DNA of 36,968 bases from assembly GCA_023356605.1 (NCBI GenBank), contig JAKQYE010000015.1:1-36968 (forward strand), in the 5' to 3' direction. Made by a program: the position numbers and the translations under genes. Positions 29,698 to 36,968 of the stretch are shown one piece after another. The notes beneath the pieces were generated by a model. The model saw only the letters and a program-made list of their open reading frames with translations. It was not told the DNA's origin and did not search any database. Source of the DNA: Trichodesmium sp. MAG_R02 (GTDB lineage Bacteria; Cyanobacteriota; Cyanobacteriia; Cyanobacteriales; Microcoleaceae). Position 1 is the first letter of the stretch. Every line of letters begins with the position of its first letter.

Positions 29698-30212
29698 TGT
29701 TATATCGAATATGCTAATTCAGAAAAATAAAGAGTAATTTTAACATTTTTAAGCATAGCTGAAATTCAAGAATAGGTAAAAATTTTACGACAGCAATTAG
29801 GTTTAAACTCTAGTGCCAATATTGAACAATCAGAAGTAATTAGAATTACCCGGGAACAATGGAATGCAATTATTAAAAGTGAAAGAGAAGAAAATCAATC
29901 AGAACGTGCCAAGCAAGCAAAAGCATTAAAATTATTAGTAGATAGTGTTGAGGCCAATAAAGAATGTATTAATCCTATTGAAAATGCTATTTATTCAATG
30001 GAACAGTTTAACTTTTCTAACCTGAAAGAAACAGCAAGTCATGTCATAAGAGGGAGGTAAGGGAGAAAGTTAAGGTTTATAATCAAGTAATTTCTTCTAT
30101 TAATAGTTGTCTACAGGTGATGTTATTGAATGAGGGACAGTTGCCAATTATTTCTGAGTTTAATTTTGGCAAAGCTGAGGAAAACTTGGAAGTTGTAGAT
30201 AATGAGAATTAG
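29698..30212 (+). pseudogene. Dynamin gene remnant 1 (internal deletion)
   Basis: It begins at CYIEYANSEK, matching residue 85 onward of the intact dynamin, with in-frame stops after SEK and at IQE. It then stays open through NIEQSEVIRITREQWNAII to KETASHVIRGR. At about 30057 it jumps to the codons of the dynamin C-terminus (REKVKVYNQVISSIN to VVDNEN stop) in another frame. The lost middle is about 545 codons. AGGGA is present on both sides of the join, which suggests deletion between short repeats. The last 150 bp are almost identical to the intact gene. Confidence 0.9.
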
Positions 30213-30359
30213 AAGTTATTGGAGGGTGAGTAAATGTGATTTATTGGTCATTTAGGTAGACAGATTCATTTGAATATTTAGGGATATTTTTTAGTAAACA
30301 TTTAGTCATCAGCAATTCCCTAACTAACTGCTAAGAGCATTTTTTATATCACAGAAAAG

Positions 30360-30388
30360 TGTAGGATATTTTGCTGAGGCATCCTACA
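30360..30388. promoter_or_regulatory. Hairpin before KGK gene, unit 1
   Basis: TGTAGGAT and ATCCTACA pair perfectly over 8 bp with a 13-base loop, 37 bp before the ATG. The same arms stand before the KGK genes of units 2 and 3 while the loop varies. It could be a leader structure, an operator, or an element boundary. Confidence 0.55.
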
Positions 30389-30425
30389 ATTATATACTAA
30401 TTTATTGGAAACAAAAGAATTAAAT

Positions 30426-31203
30426 ATGCCAGAAAATTTAGATGATCAAAAGTTTGTTGTATTGAATTTGTATGATGTTGTTCAACTTAATCAAGATGTT
30501 TGTGAGGTTTTGGAACTGAATATAAATGGATTTAGATATTCGTATCTAATAATTGAGCAGTTAAAATTGTCAATTATCAGCAGAGTCTCTATTAATTTAG
30601 GGAGGCGTTTTTATGTTGAGATACAAAAGAAACTATTTAATTATGGTTTAGATACTTGGATTTTGAAACCTGGTACCCAAAATTGGAAAAAAGGAAAATT
30701 AAAGGTCGAACTTACTGTCAAATTTTACCCTGATGAACTTGAAGAAGAAATAGAAGAAAATAAAGTAGAAAATTATGACAATAATAATCCAGAAGTTCTG
30801 AGTGGAGGTGAAGTTATTAAAATTCATGGAAGTACAGGAAAAAATTTAGGTCTAAGCCTTAACTTTGAAGATTTATATATGATAGTTTTTCAATTACAAA
30901 AATCAATTATTAGAGCAGCAGACATTAAGATTAAGAATAGGAAGGATATAAAGAATTATTTGATAATGGTCTAGAGTGTAATGCTTTGAGACCAAATACT
31001 CCAGGTTGGCAAGGAGGGAAATTAAAGGTCGAACTTCCATCAAGTTTTACCTTTATGAGTCTCTAGAAGAAATAGAAAAAAATGAATTAGATCACTCAGA
31101 AAATCAAGGGGAAAATTCTGGGGATAATAATTCAGAAGTTATAGCAACTGAACCATCCCCACTTGATGACTTACGGGAAAAATTTAATCAGGAAAATCAG
31201 TAG
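30426..31203 (+). pseudogene. KGK-domain protein, unit 1, frameshifted
   Basis: I place the start at ATG 30426 (MPENLDDQKFVVLN), conserved in all units, not the TTG at 30405. The first KGK domain is whole (WKKGKLKV). The second starts (GEVIKIHGSTGKNLGLSLNF) but a deletion near 30953 shifts the frame and ends it at 30972-30974. Later codons are readable in another frame, where the motif reads QGGK, and a further 1-nt loss near 31041 shifts again before the tail YESLEEIEK to QENQ. The product as encoded is 182 residues with one and a half domains. KGK domains (Pfam) are mostly cyanobacterial and of unknown function. Confidence 0.8.
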
Positions 31204-31228
31204 AAACTTTCTGGGAAAAAATTTATTT

Positions 31229-31254
31229 ATGTAGGATATTTATCCCCCCTACAT
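31229..31254 (+). terminator. Hairpin after KGK gene, unit 1
   Basis: ATGTAGG pairs with CCTACAT over a 12-base loop, 25 bp after the stop at 31203. It is homologous to the site at 29607; units 2 and 3 keep only degraded forms (32308-32333 and 33948-33971). No T run. Confidence 0.4.
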
Positions 31255-31323
31255 ATTTATTATTATGCCCAAAATTATGAGTAGCAAATTAATATATAAG
31301 TAAGTATTTAGCTATCAGCTAAA

Positions 31324-31416
31324 TGTTATATCGAATATGCTAATCCAGAAAAATAAGGGTAATTTTGACATTTTTAAGCATAGCTTAAATTCAAGAACAG
31401 GTAAGAATTTTACGAC
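31324..31416 (+). pseudogene. Dynamin gene remnant 2 (93 bp)
   Basis: Starts at the same point as the other remnants (tgttatatcgaatatgct) and follows the dynamin sequence, with small deletions, to gtaagaattttacgac. It then jumps to the aaaagtgtaggat hairpin before the next KGK gene. This unit lost most of the remnant after the duplication. Confidence 0.85.
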
Positions 31417-31422
31417 TAAAAG

Positions 31423-31451
31423 TGTAGGATGTTGTGTTGAGGTATCCTACA
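31423..31451. promoter_or_regulatory. Hairpin before KGK gene, unit 2
   Basis: TGTAGGAT and ATCCTACA pair over 8 bp with a 13-base loop (gttgtgttgaggt), 37 bp before the ATG at 31489. This is the same placement as in unit 1. Confidence 0.55.
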
Positions 31452-31488
31452 ATTAGATGCTAATTTCTTGGAAACAGAATAATTAAAT

Positions 31489-32283
31489 ATGCCAGAAAAT
31501 TTAGATGATCAAAAGTTTGTTATATTGAATTTGTATGATGTTGTTCAACTTGATGAAGATCCTTGTGATTCTTTGCAACTGGATAAAAATGAATTTATAT
31601 ATTCCTTTCTAATAATTGAACAGTTAAAATTGTTAATTATGAGCAAAGTCTCTATTAATTTATCTAATCGTTTTTCTTTTCAGATACAAAAGAAACTATT
31701 TGATTATGGTTTAGATACTCGGATTTTGAAACCTGGTGCCCAAAATTGGAAAAAAGGGAAATTCAAGGTGGAACTTACTGTCAAATTTCACCCTGATGAA
31801 CTTGAAGAAGAAATAGAAGAAAATAAAGCAGAAAATTTTGACAATAATAATTCAGAAGTTTTGAGGGGAGGTGAAGTTCTTCAAATTCATGGAAGTACAG
31901 GACAAAATTTAGCTCTAAGCTTTAACTTTGGAGATTTATATATGACAGTTGCTCAATTAAAACAATCAATTATTAGAGTAGTAAACATTGAGAGTAGGAG
32001 TAGTAAGAATATTATAAAGAGTCAATTATTTCATAATAATTATTTTGGTGTAGAGTGTAAAGTTTTGAGACCAGACACTCAAGGTTGGCAAAAAGGTAAA
32101 TTAAAAGTCGAATTTTCTGTCAAGTTTTACCTTGATGAGTCTCTAGAAGAAATAGAAGAAAATGAATTAGGTGACTCAGAAAATCAAGGGGAAAATTCTG
32201 GGGATAATAATTCAGAAGTTATGGCAACTGAACCATCCCCACTTGATGACTTACGGCAAAAAATTCATCAGGAAAATCAGTAG
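31489..32283 (+). CDS. Intact protein with two KGK domains
   Basis: The 264-residue acidic protein has two related halves. Half 1 (residues 1-105) has KFVILNLYDVV, a helix EQLKLLIMSKVSI, and the KGK motif at 89-91 in NWKKGKFKV. Half 2 (about 128-220) has GEVLQIHGSTGQ, a helix QLKQSIIRVVNI and KGK at 202-204 in GWQKGKLKV. A Glu/Asn-rich linker (103-127) and tail (210-264) carry strings such as DELEEEIEENK; the end is SPLDDLRQKIHQENQ. No signal peptide or membrane helix. KGK-domain function is unknown. It is the only undamaged copy among four or more, so it may be the one under selection. No clear ribosome binding site precedes the ATG (ggaaacagaataattaaat). Confidence 0.85.
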   Translation: MPENLDDQKFVILNLYDVVQLDEDPCDSLQLDKNEFIYSFLIIEQLKLLIMSKVSINLSNRFSFQIQKKLFDYGLDTRILKPGAQNWKKGKFKVELTVKFHPDELEEEIEENKAENFDNNNSEVLRGGEVLQIHGSTGQNLALSFNFGDLYMTVAQLKQSIIRVVNIESRSSKNIIKSQLFHNNYFGVECKVLRPDTQGWQKGKLKVEFSVKFYLDESLEEIEENELGDSENQGENSGDNNSEVMATEPSPLDDLRQKIHQENQ

Positions 32284-32404
32284 AAACTTTCTGGGAAAAA
32301 ATTTATTTATGTAGGATATTTACCCCACCCTAAATATTTATTATTATGCCCAAAATTATGAGGAGTAAATTAATATGGAAGTAAGCATTTAGCTATCAGA
32401 TAAA

Positions 32405-32919
32405 CGTTATATCGAATATGCTAATTCAGAAAAATAAAGAGTAATTTTAACATTTTTAAGCATAGCTGAAATTTAAGAATAGGTAAAAATTTTACGACAG
32501 CAATTAGGTTTATATTTTAGTGCCAATATTGAACAATCAGAAGTAATTAGAATTACCCGGGAACAATGGAACGCAATTATTAAAAGTGAAGGAAGAGAAA
32601 ATCAATCAGAACGTGCCAAGCAAGCAAAAGCATTAAAATTATTAGTGGATAGTGTTGAGGCCAATAAAGAATGTATTAATCCTATTGAAAATGCTATTTA
32701 TTCAATGGAACAGTTTAACTTTTCTAACCTGAAAGAAACAGCAAGTCATGTCATAAGAGGGAGGCAAGGGAGAAAATTAAGGTTTATAATCAAGTAGTTT
32801 CTTTTATTAATATTTGTCTACAGGTGATGTTGTTGAATAATCGACAGTTCCCAATTATTTCTGAGTTTAATTTTTGCAAAGGTGAGAAAAATTTAGAACT
32901 TTTAGGTGATGATAATTAG
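32405..32919 (+). pseudogene. Dynamin gene remnant 3
   Basis: It has the same structure as remnant 1: starts at tatatcgaatatgct, keeps the same internal join (gtcataagagggagg-caaggg), and ends at the dynamin stop (DDN, stop at 32917). Several differences from the intact gene are shared with remnant 1 (for example EVIRITREQW for EVIIIIREQC), so both derive from one deleted ancestor copy. Its C-terminal part has drifted more. Confidence 0.88.
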
Positions 32920-33066
32920 AAGTTATTGGAAGGTAACTTAATATTATTCATTGGTGATTTAGGTAAACAGATTAAGTTGAATAGTTAGGGATATTTTTTA
33001 GTAAACACTTAGCTATCAGCAATTACTTAAATAACTACTAATATCATTTTTTATATCACAGAAAAG

Positions 33067-33095
33067 TGTAGGATGTTTTGTTAGGTTATCCTACA
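33067..33095. promoter_or_regulatory. Hairpin before KGK gene, unit 3
   Basis: TGTAGGAT and ATCCTACA pair over 8 bp with a 13-base loop (gttttgttaggtt), 37 bp before the ATG at 33133. It is the third copy of this arrangement. Confidence 0.55.
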
Positions 33096-33132
33096 ATTAG
33101 ATGCTAATTTATTGGAAACAGAAGAATTAAAT

Positions 33133-33924
33133 ATGCCAGAAAATTTAGATGATAAAAATTTTGTTGTATTGAATTTGTATGATGTTGTTAAAGTTCATAC
33201 AAATGTTGCTTATCTTATGGAACTGAATACAAGTGAATTTAAAGAGTCGTATCTAATAGTTGAGGAGTTAAAATTGTCAATTCTCAGCATAGTCTTTGTT
33301 GATTTATCTCATCGTTTTTATTTTGAGATACAAAATAAACTATTTGATTATGGTTTAGATACTTGGATTTTGAGAACTGGTGCTCAAAGTTGGAAAAAAG
33401 GGAAATTAAAGGTCGAACTTACTGTCTAATTTTACCCCGATGAACTTGAAGAAGAAATAGAAGAAAATAAAGCAGAAAATTATGATAAGAATAATTCAGA
33501 AGTTTTGGAAGAATATGACGTTCTTCAAATTGATCAAAGTACAGGAAAAAATTTAGGTCTAAGCCTTGAGTTTGAATCTTCATATATGTCAGTTATGTCA
33601 GTTGGTCAATTACAATCATTAATTATCAAAACAGTAGGGATTCATAATAATGACATAAAGAATCAATTATTCTATGATAATTATGATGGTGTAGAGTGTG
33701 AAGTTTTGAGACCAGGCGATCAAGGTTGGAAAAAAGGAAAATTAAAGGTCGATATTCCTGTCAAGTTTTACCTTGATGAGACTCAAGAAGAAATAGAAGA
33801 AAATGAATTAAGTAACTCAGAAAATCAAGGGGAAAATTATGGTGATAATAATTCAGAAGTTATGGCAACTGAACCATCCCCACTTGATGACTTACGGCAA
33901 AAATTTCATCAGGAAAATCAGTAG
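33133..33924 (+). pseudogene. Two-domain KGK protein, unit 3, split by one stop
   Basis: The frame matches the intact copy from MPENLDDKNFVVLN to FHQENQ, except that the codon AAA after LTV is TAA (33427-33429), an A-to-T change. The product as encoded is a 98-residue single KGK domain (WKKGKLKVELTV). The second half stays open from 33430 to 33924 with its KGK in GWKKGKLKV. Both halves are otherwise free of shifts, so the stop is recent or the halves are made separately. Residues differ from units 1 and 2 at many sites, more in the first helix than around the KGK motif. Confidence 0.8.
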
Positions 33925-33975
33925 AAACTTTCTGGGAAAAAATTTATTTATCTAGGATATTTCTCCCTACATACT

Positions 33976-34025
33976 TCAAGGAATCCCGCGTTGTTTCCTA
34001 AGAGCAACGTCGGGAGGATGTCAAG
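33976..34025 (+). mobile_element. IS200/IS605-type end hairpin inserted after KGK unit 3
   Basis: The sequence tcaaggaat, then CCCGCGTTG paired with CAACGTCGGG (33985-34014), then aggatgtcaag, interrupts the spacer that in other units runs from tatttatgtaggatattt directly to ccctacatatttattatt. The closing gggaggatgtcaag is identical to the end of the element at 22991-23106, though the stem sequences differ. Only the terminal hairpin is here, so this is a minimal palindromic element or a left-over end. Confidence 0.6.
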
Positions 34026-34252
34026 TAGGAGATTTTCTCTCCCTACATATTTATTATTATGCCCAAAATCATGAGGGGTAAATTAATATGGAAGTAAGCA
34101 TTTAGTTATCAGCTAGAAGGAGGAATTAGCCTCCAAGAATAATTAAAATCCGACATAAAAAAAATGATAAGCTTTACTTAGTAATTTATTACTTTTATGT
34201 ATCTTTTTGTCCAGCATGAGCTAAGAAAAGCGATCGACCTGAATGCTTAAAT

Positions 34253-34655
34253 ATGGAAAACCAATATGAACCACTAAAAACTGATGAAGTGATACAGATT
34301 GAGTTTTTTCCTGTACCAGGACGACTAGGTTTAAGTTCTTATTTTTAAATTTGATTTCTTGAACCCAACTAGTTGGCAGCTATCATCCAAAAGAAGTTAA
34401 TAATTTCCGATGAAATAAAAGCACAAATATTTGAGGAAGTTTGAGATTATAAAATTCTCAGATATGATTCTAAGGGATGATAACCAGGGAAAATTTAAGT
34501 CAAAGTTACTGTAGAATTTTGCCCTGATGAACTTGAAGAATAAATATCATAAAATCAGGCAGAAAATTAGTGGCAATAGTAACTCAAAATATCTGGAAAC
34601 CGAAGTATTCTCAGTTGATGACTTACGACAAAAATTTCATCAGGATAATAAGTAA
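34253..34655 (+). pseudogene. Degenerate KGK protein gene, copy 4
   Basis: ATG at 34253 opens MENQYEPLKTDEVIQIEFFP, then GRLGLSSYF and a stop; DEVIQI and LGLS match the start of KGK half 2. After this, pieces remain in frame (IQKKLIISDEIKAQIFEEV, VKVTVEFCPDELEE) with many stops, and the end matches the KGK tail (DDLRQKFHQDNK, stop at 34653). The KGK motif itself is PGK. It is clearly dead and older than the other copies. Confidence 0.7.
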
Positions 34656-34696
34656 AAATTTTGTTCTGATATGCCCATGATTTTTTGTTTAACTAA

Positions 34697-34834
34697 TTAT
34701 TTAAGTGGCCTAGAGAGAATCAAATATTTAGGAATTTTCTTTAGAAACAATACAGCAATACGAGAAACATTTTCATTTTGCTCAGCTTCCTCTAAATATA
34801 TATGCTGATTTTTTTCATGGTCAAATCTTTCCAT
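34697..34834 (-). pseudogene. Array reading frame, copy a
   Basis: 45 codons from MERFDHEKNQHIYLEEAEQN through IAVLFLKKIPKYLILS, ending RPLK. It matches the first part of the frame in copy c (35663-35875) and diverges after LILS, where the array border lies. The homopolymer after GACCATG has seven A, which keeps the frame. I do not recognise the family. Confidence 0.4.
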
Positions 34835-35662
34835 CCATTTCTCCTCAGTGGGAAACCACAATAAAATTCATTTGTTTAAGCACCCACAAAAAAACGTCAA
34901 AGATATTCCCGATTGCATCCTCAGGATTTTTGTGGTACCCTAAAACTGGTGAGTAGCCCTCGTCCATAAACTTGATTTTTTATTCAACAAAAAAAAGTAT
35001 AATTCTTCAGGGATCACCAATGTTGTAGAAAGAAAAACCGACCTCAGAGATACCGAATATATACATATACATATTATTTATAGAAATTGAGTTTTGGTAA
35101 TATTGTCAAGTCGCTTATTTTCCAAAAGTATAATTCTTCAGGGGTCATCAATGTTGTAGAAAGAAAAACCGACCTCAGAGATACCGAATACATACATATA
35201 TATATTTTTTATAGAAATTGAGTTTTGGTAATATTGTCAAGTCGCTTATTTTCCATTGGTATAAGTGGGTGATTTTTTTCAACTAATTTGACTAACCCAG
35301 AGAGAATCAAATATTTAGGACTTTTCTTTAGGAAGAATACAGCAATAGCCGGAGTCTTCTCCTCTTTGGGAGCTTTCTGTAAATATGTATGCTGATTTTT
35401 TCATGGTCAAATCTTTCCATCCATTTCTCCTCAGCGGGAAACCACAATAATTTTCATTTACTTAAGCACCCATAAAAATCGTCAAAAATATTCGCTATTG
35501 CATCCTCAGGATTTTTGTGGTACCCTAATGCCAGTGGGCGGATCTCGTCCATAAACTTGATTTTTTATTCAACAAAAAAAAGTATAATTCTTCAGGGGTC
35601 ACCAATGTTGTAGAAAGAAAAACCGACCTCAGAGATACCGAATACATACATATATATATTTT

Positions 35663-35875
35663 TTATAGAAATTGAGTTTTGGTAATATTGTCAAGTCGCT
35701 TATTTTCCATTGGTATAAGTGGGTGATTTTTTTCAACTAATCTGACTAACCCAGAGAGAATCAAATATTTAGGACTTTTCTTTAGGAAGAATACAGCAAT
35801 AGCCGGAATCTTCTCATCTTTAGTAGCTTCCTCTAAGTATATATGCTGATTTTTTTCATAGTCAAATCTTTCCAT
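35663..35875 (-). CDS. Array reading frame, copy c, most complete
   Basis: This 70-codon frame reads MERFDYEKNQHIYLEEATKD, then EKIPAIAVFFLKKSPKYLIL and SGLVRLVEK, ending TKTQFL. It can be extended upstream to a TTG at 35902 (MWFPTEEKW). Preserved Lys/Glu-rich helices and a hydrophobic strand look like real protein. Upstream in each unit a second frame, MDELRPLALGYHKNPEDA, is cut from this one by stops or shifts; together they suggest a former gene of about 95 codons. No family is recognised and no strong ribosome binding site precedes it. It may be a gene fragment kept only by array copying. Confidence 0.35.
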   Translation of the reverse strand: MERFDYEKNQHIYLEEATKDEKIPAIAVFFLKKSPKYLILSGLVRLVEKNHPLIPMENKRLDNITKTQFL

Positions 35876-36569
35876 CCATTTCTCCTCAGTGGGAAACCAC
35901 AATAATTTTTATTTGCTTAAGCACCCATAAAAAAATAGTCAAAGATATTCGCTATTGCATCCTCAGGATTTTTGTGGTATCCTAATGCCAGTGGGCGGAG
36001 TTCGTCCATAAACTTGATTTTTTATTCAACAAAAAAAGTATAATTCTTCAGGGGTCACCAATGTTGTAGAAAGAAAAAACGACCTCAGAGATGCCGAATA
36101 TATAGATATATATATTATTTATAGAAACTGAGTTTTGGTAATATTGTCAAGTCGCTTATTTTCCATTGGCATAAGTGGGTCATTCTTTTCAACTAATTTG
36201 ACTAATCCAGAGAGAATCAAATATTTAGGACTTTTCTTTAGGAAGAATACAGCAATAGCCGGAGTCTTCTCATCTTTGGGAGCTTTCTCTAAATATGTAT
36301 GCTGATTTTTTCATGGTCAAATCTTTCCATCCATTTCTCCTCAGCGGGAAACCACAATAATTTTCATTTACTTAAGCACCCATAAAAAATCGTCAAAAAT
36401 ATTCGCTATTGCATCCTCAGGATTTTTGTGGTATCCTAACGCTAGTGGGCGGAGTTCGTCCATAAACTTGATTTTTTATTCAACAAAAAAAAGTATGATT
36501 TTTCAGGGGTCACCAATGTTGTAGAAAGAAAAAACGACCTCAGAGACACCGAGTATATAGATATATATA

Positions 36570-36776
36570 TTATTTATAGAAACTGAGTTTTGGTAATATT
36601 GTCAAGTCGCTTATTTTCCATTGGTATAAGTGGGTAATTTTTTCAACTAATTTGACTAACCCAGAGAGAATCAAATATTTAGGACTTTTCTTTAGGAAGA
36701 ATACAGCAATAGCCGGAGTCTTCTCATCTTTGGGGGCTTTCTCCAAATATGTATGCTGATTTTTTTTCATGGTCAA
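36570..36776 (-). pseudogene. Array reading frame, copy e, frameshifted
   Basis: The frame MTMKKNQHTYLEKAPKDEKT continues with AIAVFFLKKSPKYLILSGLV, as in copy c. The A run before NQH has eight A, against seven in copies a and c and six in the copies near 35395 and 36310, so the upstream MERF codons are out of frame. A T-run difference after LVEK shifts the end as well (ITHLYQWK instead of NHPLIPME). This points to free drift at homopolymers. Confidence 0.35.
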
Positions 36777-36862
36777 ATCTTGGGATCCATCCCTCCTTAG
36801 TGGAGAACCACAAATGTTTTCATTTACTTAAGCACCCATAAAAAAACGTCAAAGATATTCCC

Positions 36863-36949
36863 GATCCTGATAAACAAGAAGTTTCTCAAACATCTAAAAA
36901 AAGTTATCTTAAAGTAGTAAATCAGAATCCCCCACTAGATAATTTATGA
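36863..36949 (+). pseudogene. KGK-protein tail fragment at window end
   Basis: 28 codons read DPDKQEVSQTSKKSYLKVVN then QNPPLDNL and a TGA; the next in-frame codons still read E, stop, F, H, stop, E, as in DDLRQKFHQEN of the KGK proteins. So it is a diverged KGK tail. It directly follows the 455-bp array and may be the other half of a KGK gene into which the array expanded, or yet another copy. Confidence 0.45.
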
Positions 36950-36968
36950 GAATAATTTCATTAGGAAA

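Larger units (their letters stand above)
34690..36862. repeat. 455-bp tandem array, about 4.7 copies
   Basis: The anchor cttgattttttattcaaca recurs at 34971, 35556, 36013 and 36467. The steps are 585, 457 and 454 bp; the first is longer because a 131-bp segment (from agtataattcttcagg, 34996) is itself doubled at 35127. The coding-like part occurs five times (near 34700, 35290, 35745, 36200 and 36655). Units contain an AT dinucleotide tract (catacatatatatat) of variable length. The array lies between a KGK relic (to 34655) and a KGK tail (from 36863), so it may have grown inside a KGK gene region. Confidence 0.92.

Noticed and set aside
33505..33924. Separate KGK gene starting at TTG 33505
   Set aside because: The frame is continuous with the upstream half except for one stop, and no start signal is seen; it is better treated as the second half of a split gene.

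Overview
The window looks like the chromosome of a low-GC filamentous cyanobacterium, most likely of the Trichodesmium/Okeania kind. The grounds are HIP1 octamers (GCGATCGC) in genes and repeats, the cyanobacterial carotenoid pair crtP-crtB, a Ycf51-family protein, a DnaK3-like chaperone with its own J-protein, KGK-domain proteins, and very low coding density with long repeat-rich spacers. The genus is an inference; no rRNA or tRNA gene was seen.

Layout. 1-4761 (minus): a P-loop ATPase broken by one frameshift in a run of nine A, overlapping by ATGA with a giant TPR protein that runs off the left edge and holds at least 26 near-identical 102-bp repeats. 4864-5081: three spaced direct repeats. 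5133-10219 (minus): a Ycf51-like membrane protein, a CheY-like regulator overlapping a REC-adenylate cyclase, an AI-2E/PerM-family membrane protein, and cysS. 10435-11652: spacer with a MITE-like element and a decayed gene. 11653-14232 (plus): a TPR-M48 membrane protein that has lost two of three zinc ligands. 14581-15164: relics of a TnpB gene and a MITE-like element. 15538-16017: an RRM RNA-binding protein. 16730-19110 (minus): the crtB-crtP operon, diverging from dnaK and dnaJ (19464-22746, plus).

The right part is unusual. 22991-23106 is an IS200/IS605-type non-autonomous element with omegaRNA-like hairpins. 23359-25682 is a 340-bp tandem array of about 6.8 copies. After a glutathione transferase and a relic of a second one comes an intact bacterial dynamin-like GTPase (26918-29341). 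It is followed by repeated segments, each made of a decayed piece of the same dynamin gene plus a KGK-domain gene. One two-domain KGK gene is intact (31489-32283); its neighbours are truncated, frameshifted or interrupted by a stop. An IS605-type hairpin sits in the last unit. The window ends with a second tandem array (about 455 bp, five copies of a short minus-strand reading frame) flanked by KGK-gene fragments.

How the genes fit together: crtP-crtB make zeta-carotene from geranylgeranyl diphosphate; dnaK-dnaJ form a chaperone pair; the REC proteins are a phosphorelay output that probably makes cAMP; the ATPase-TPR pair is translationally coupled and may be a signalling or defence module. 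The dynamin-KGK block looks like an old neighbour pair amplified by segmental duplication, with decay of most copies.
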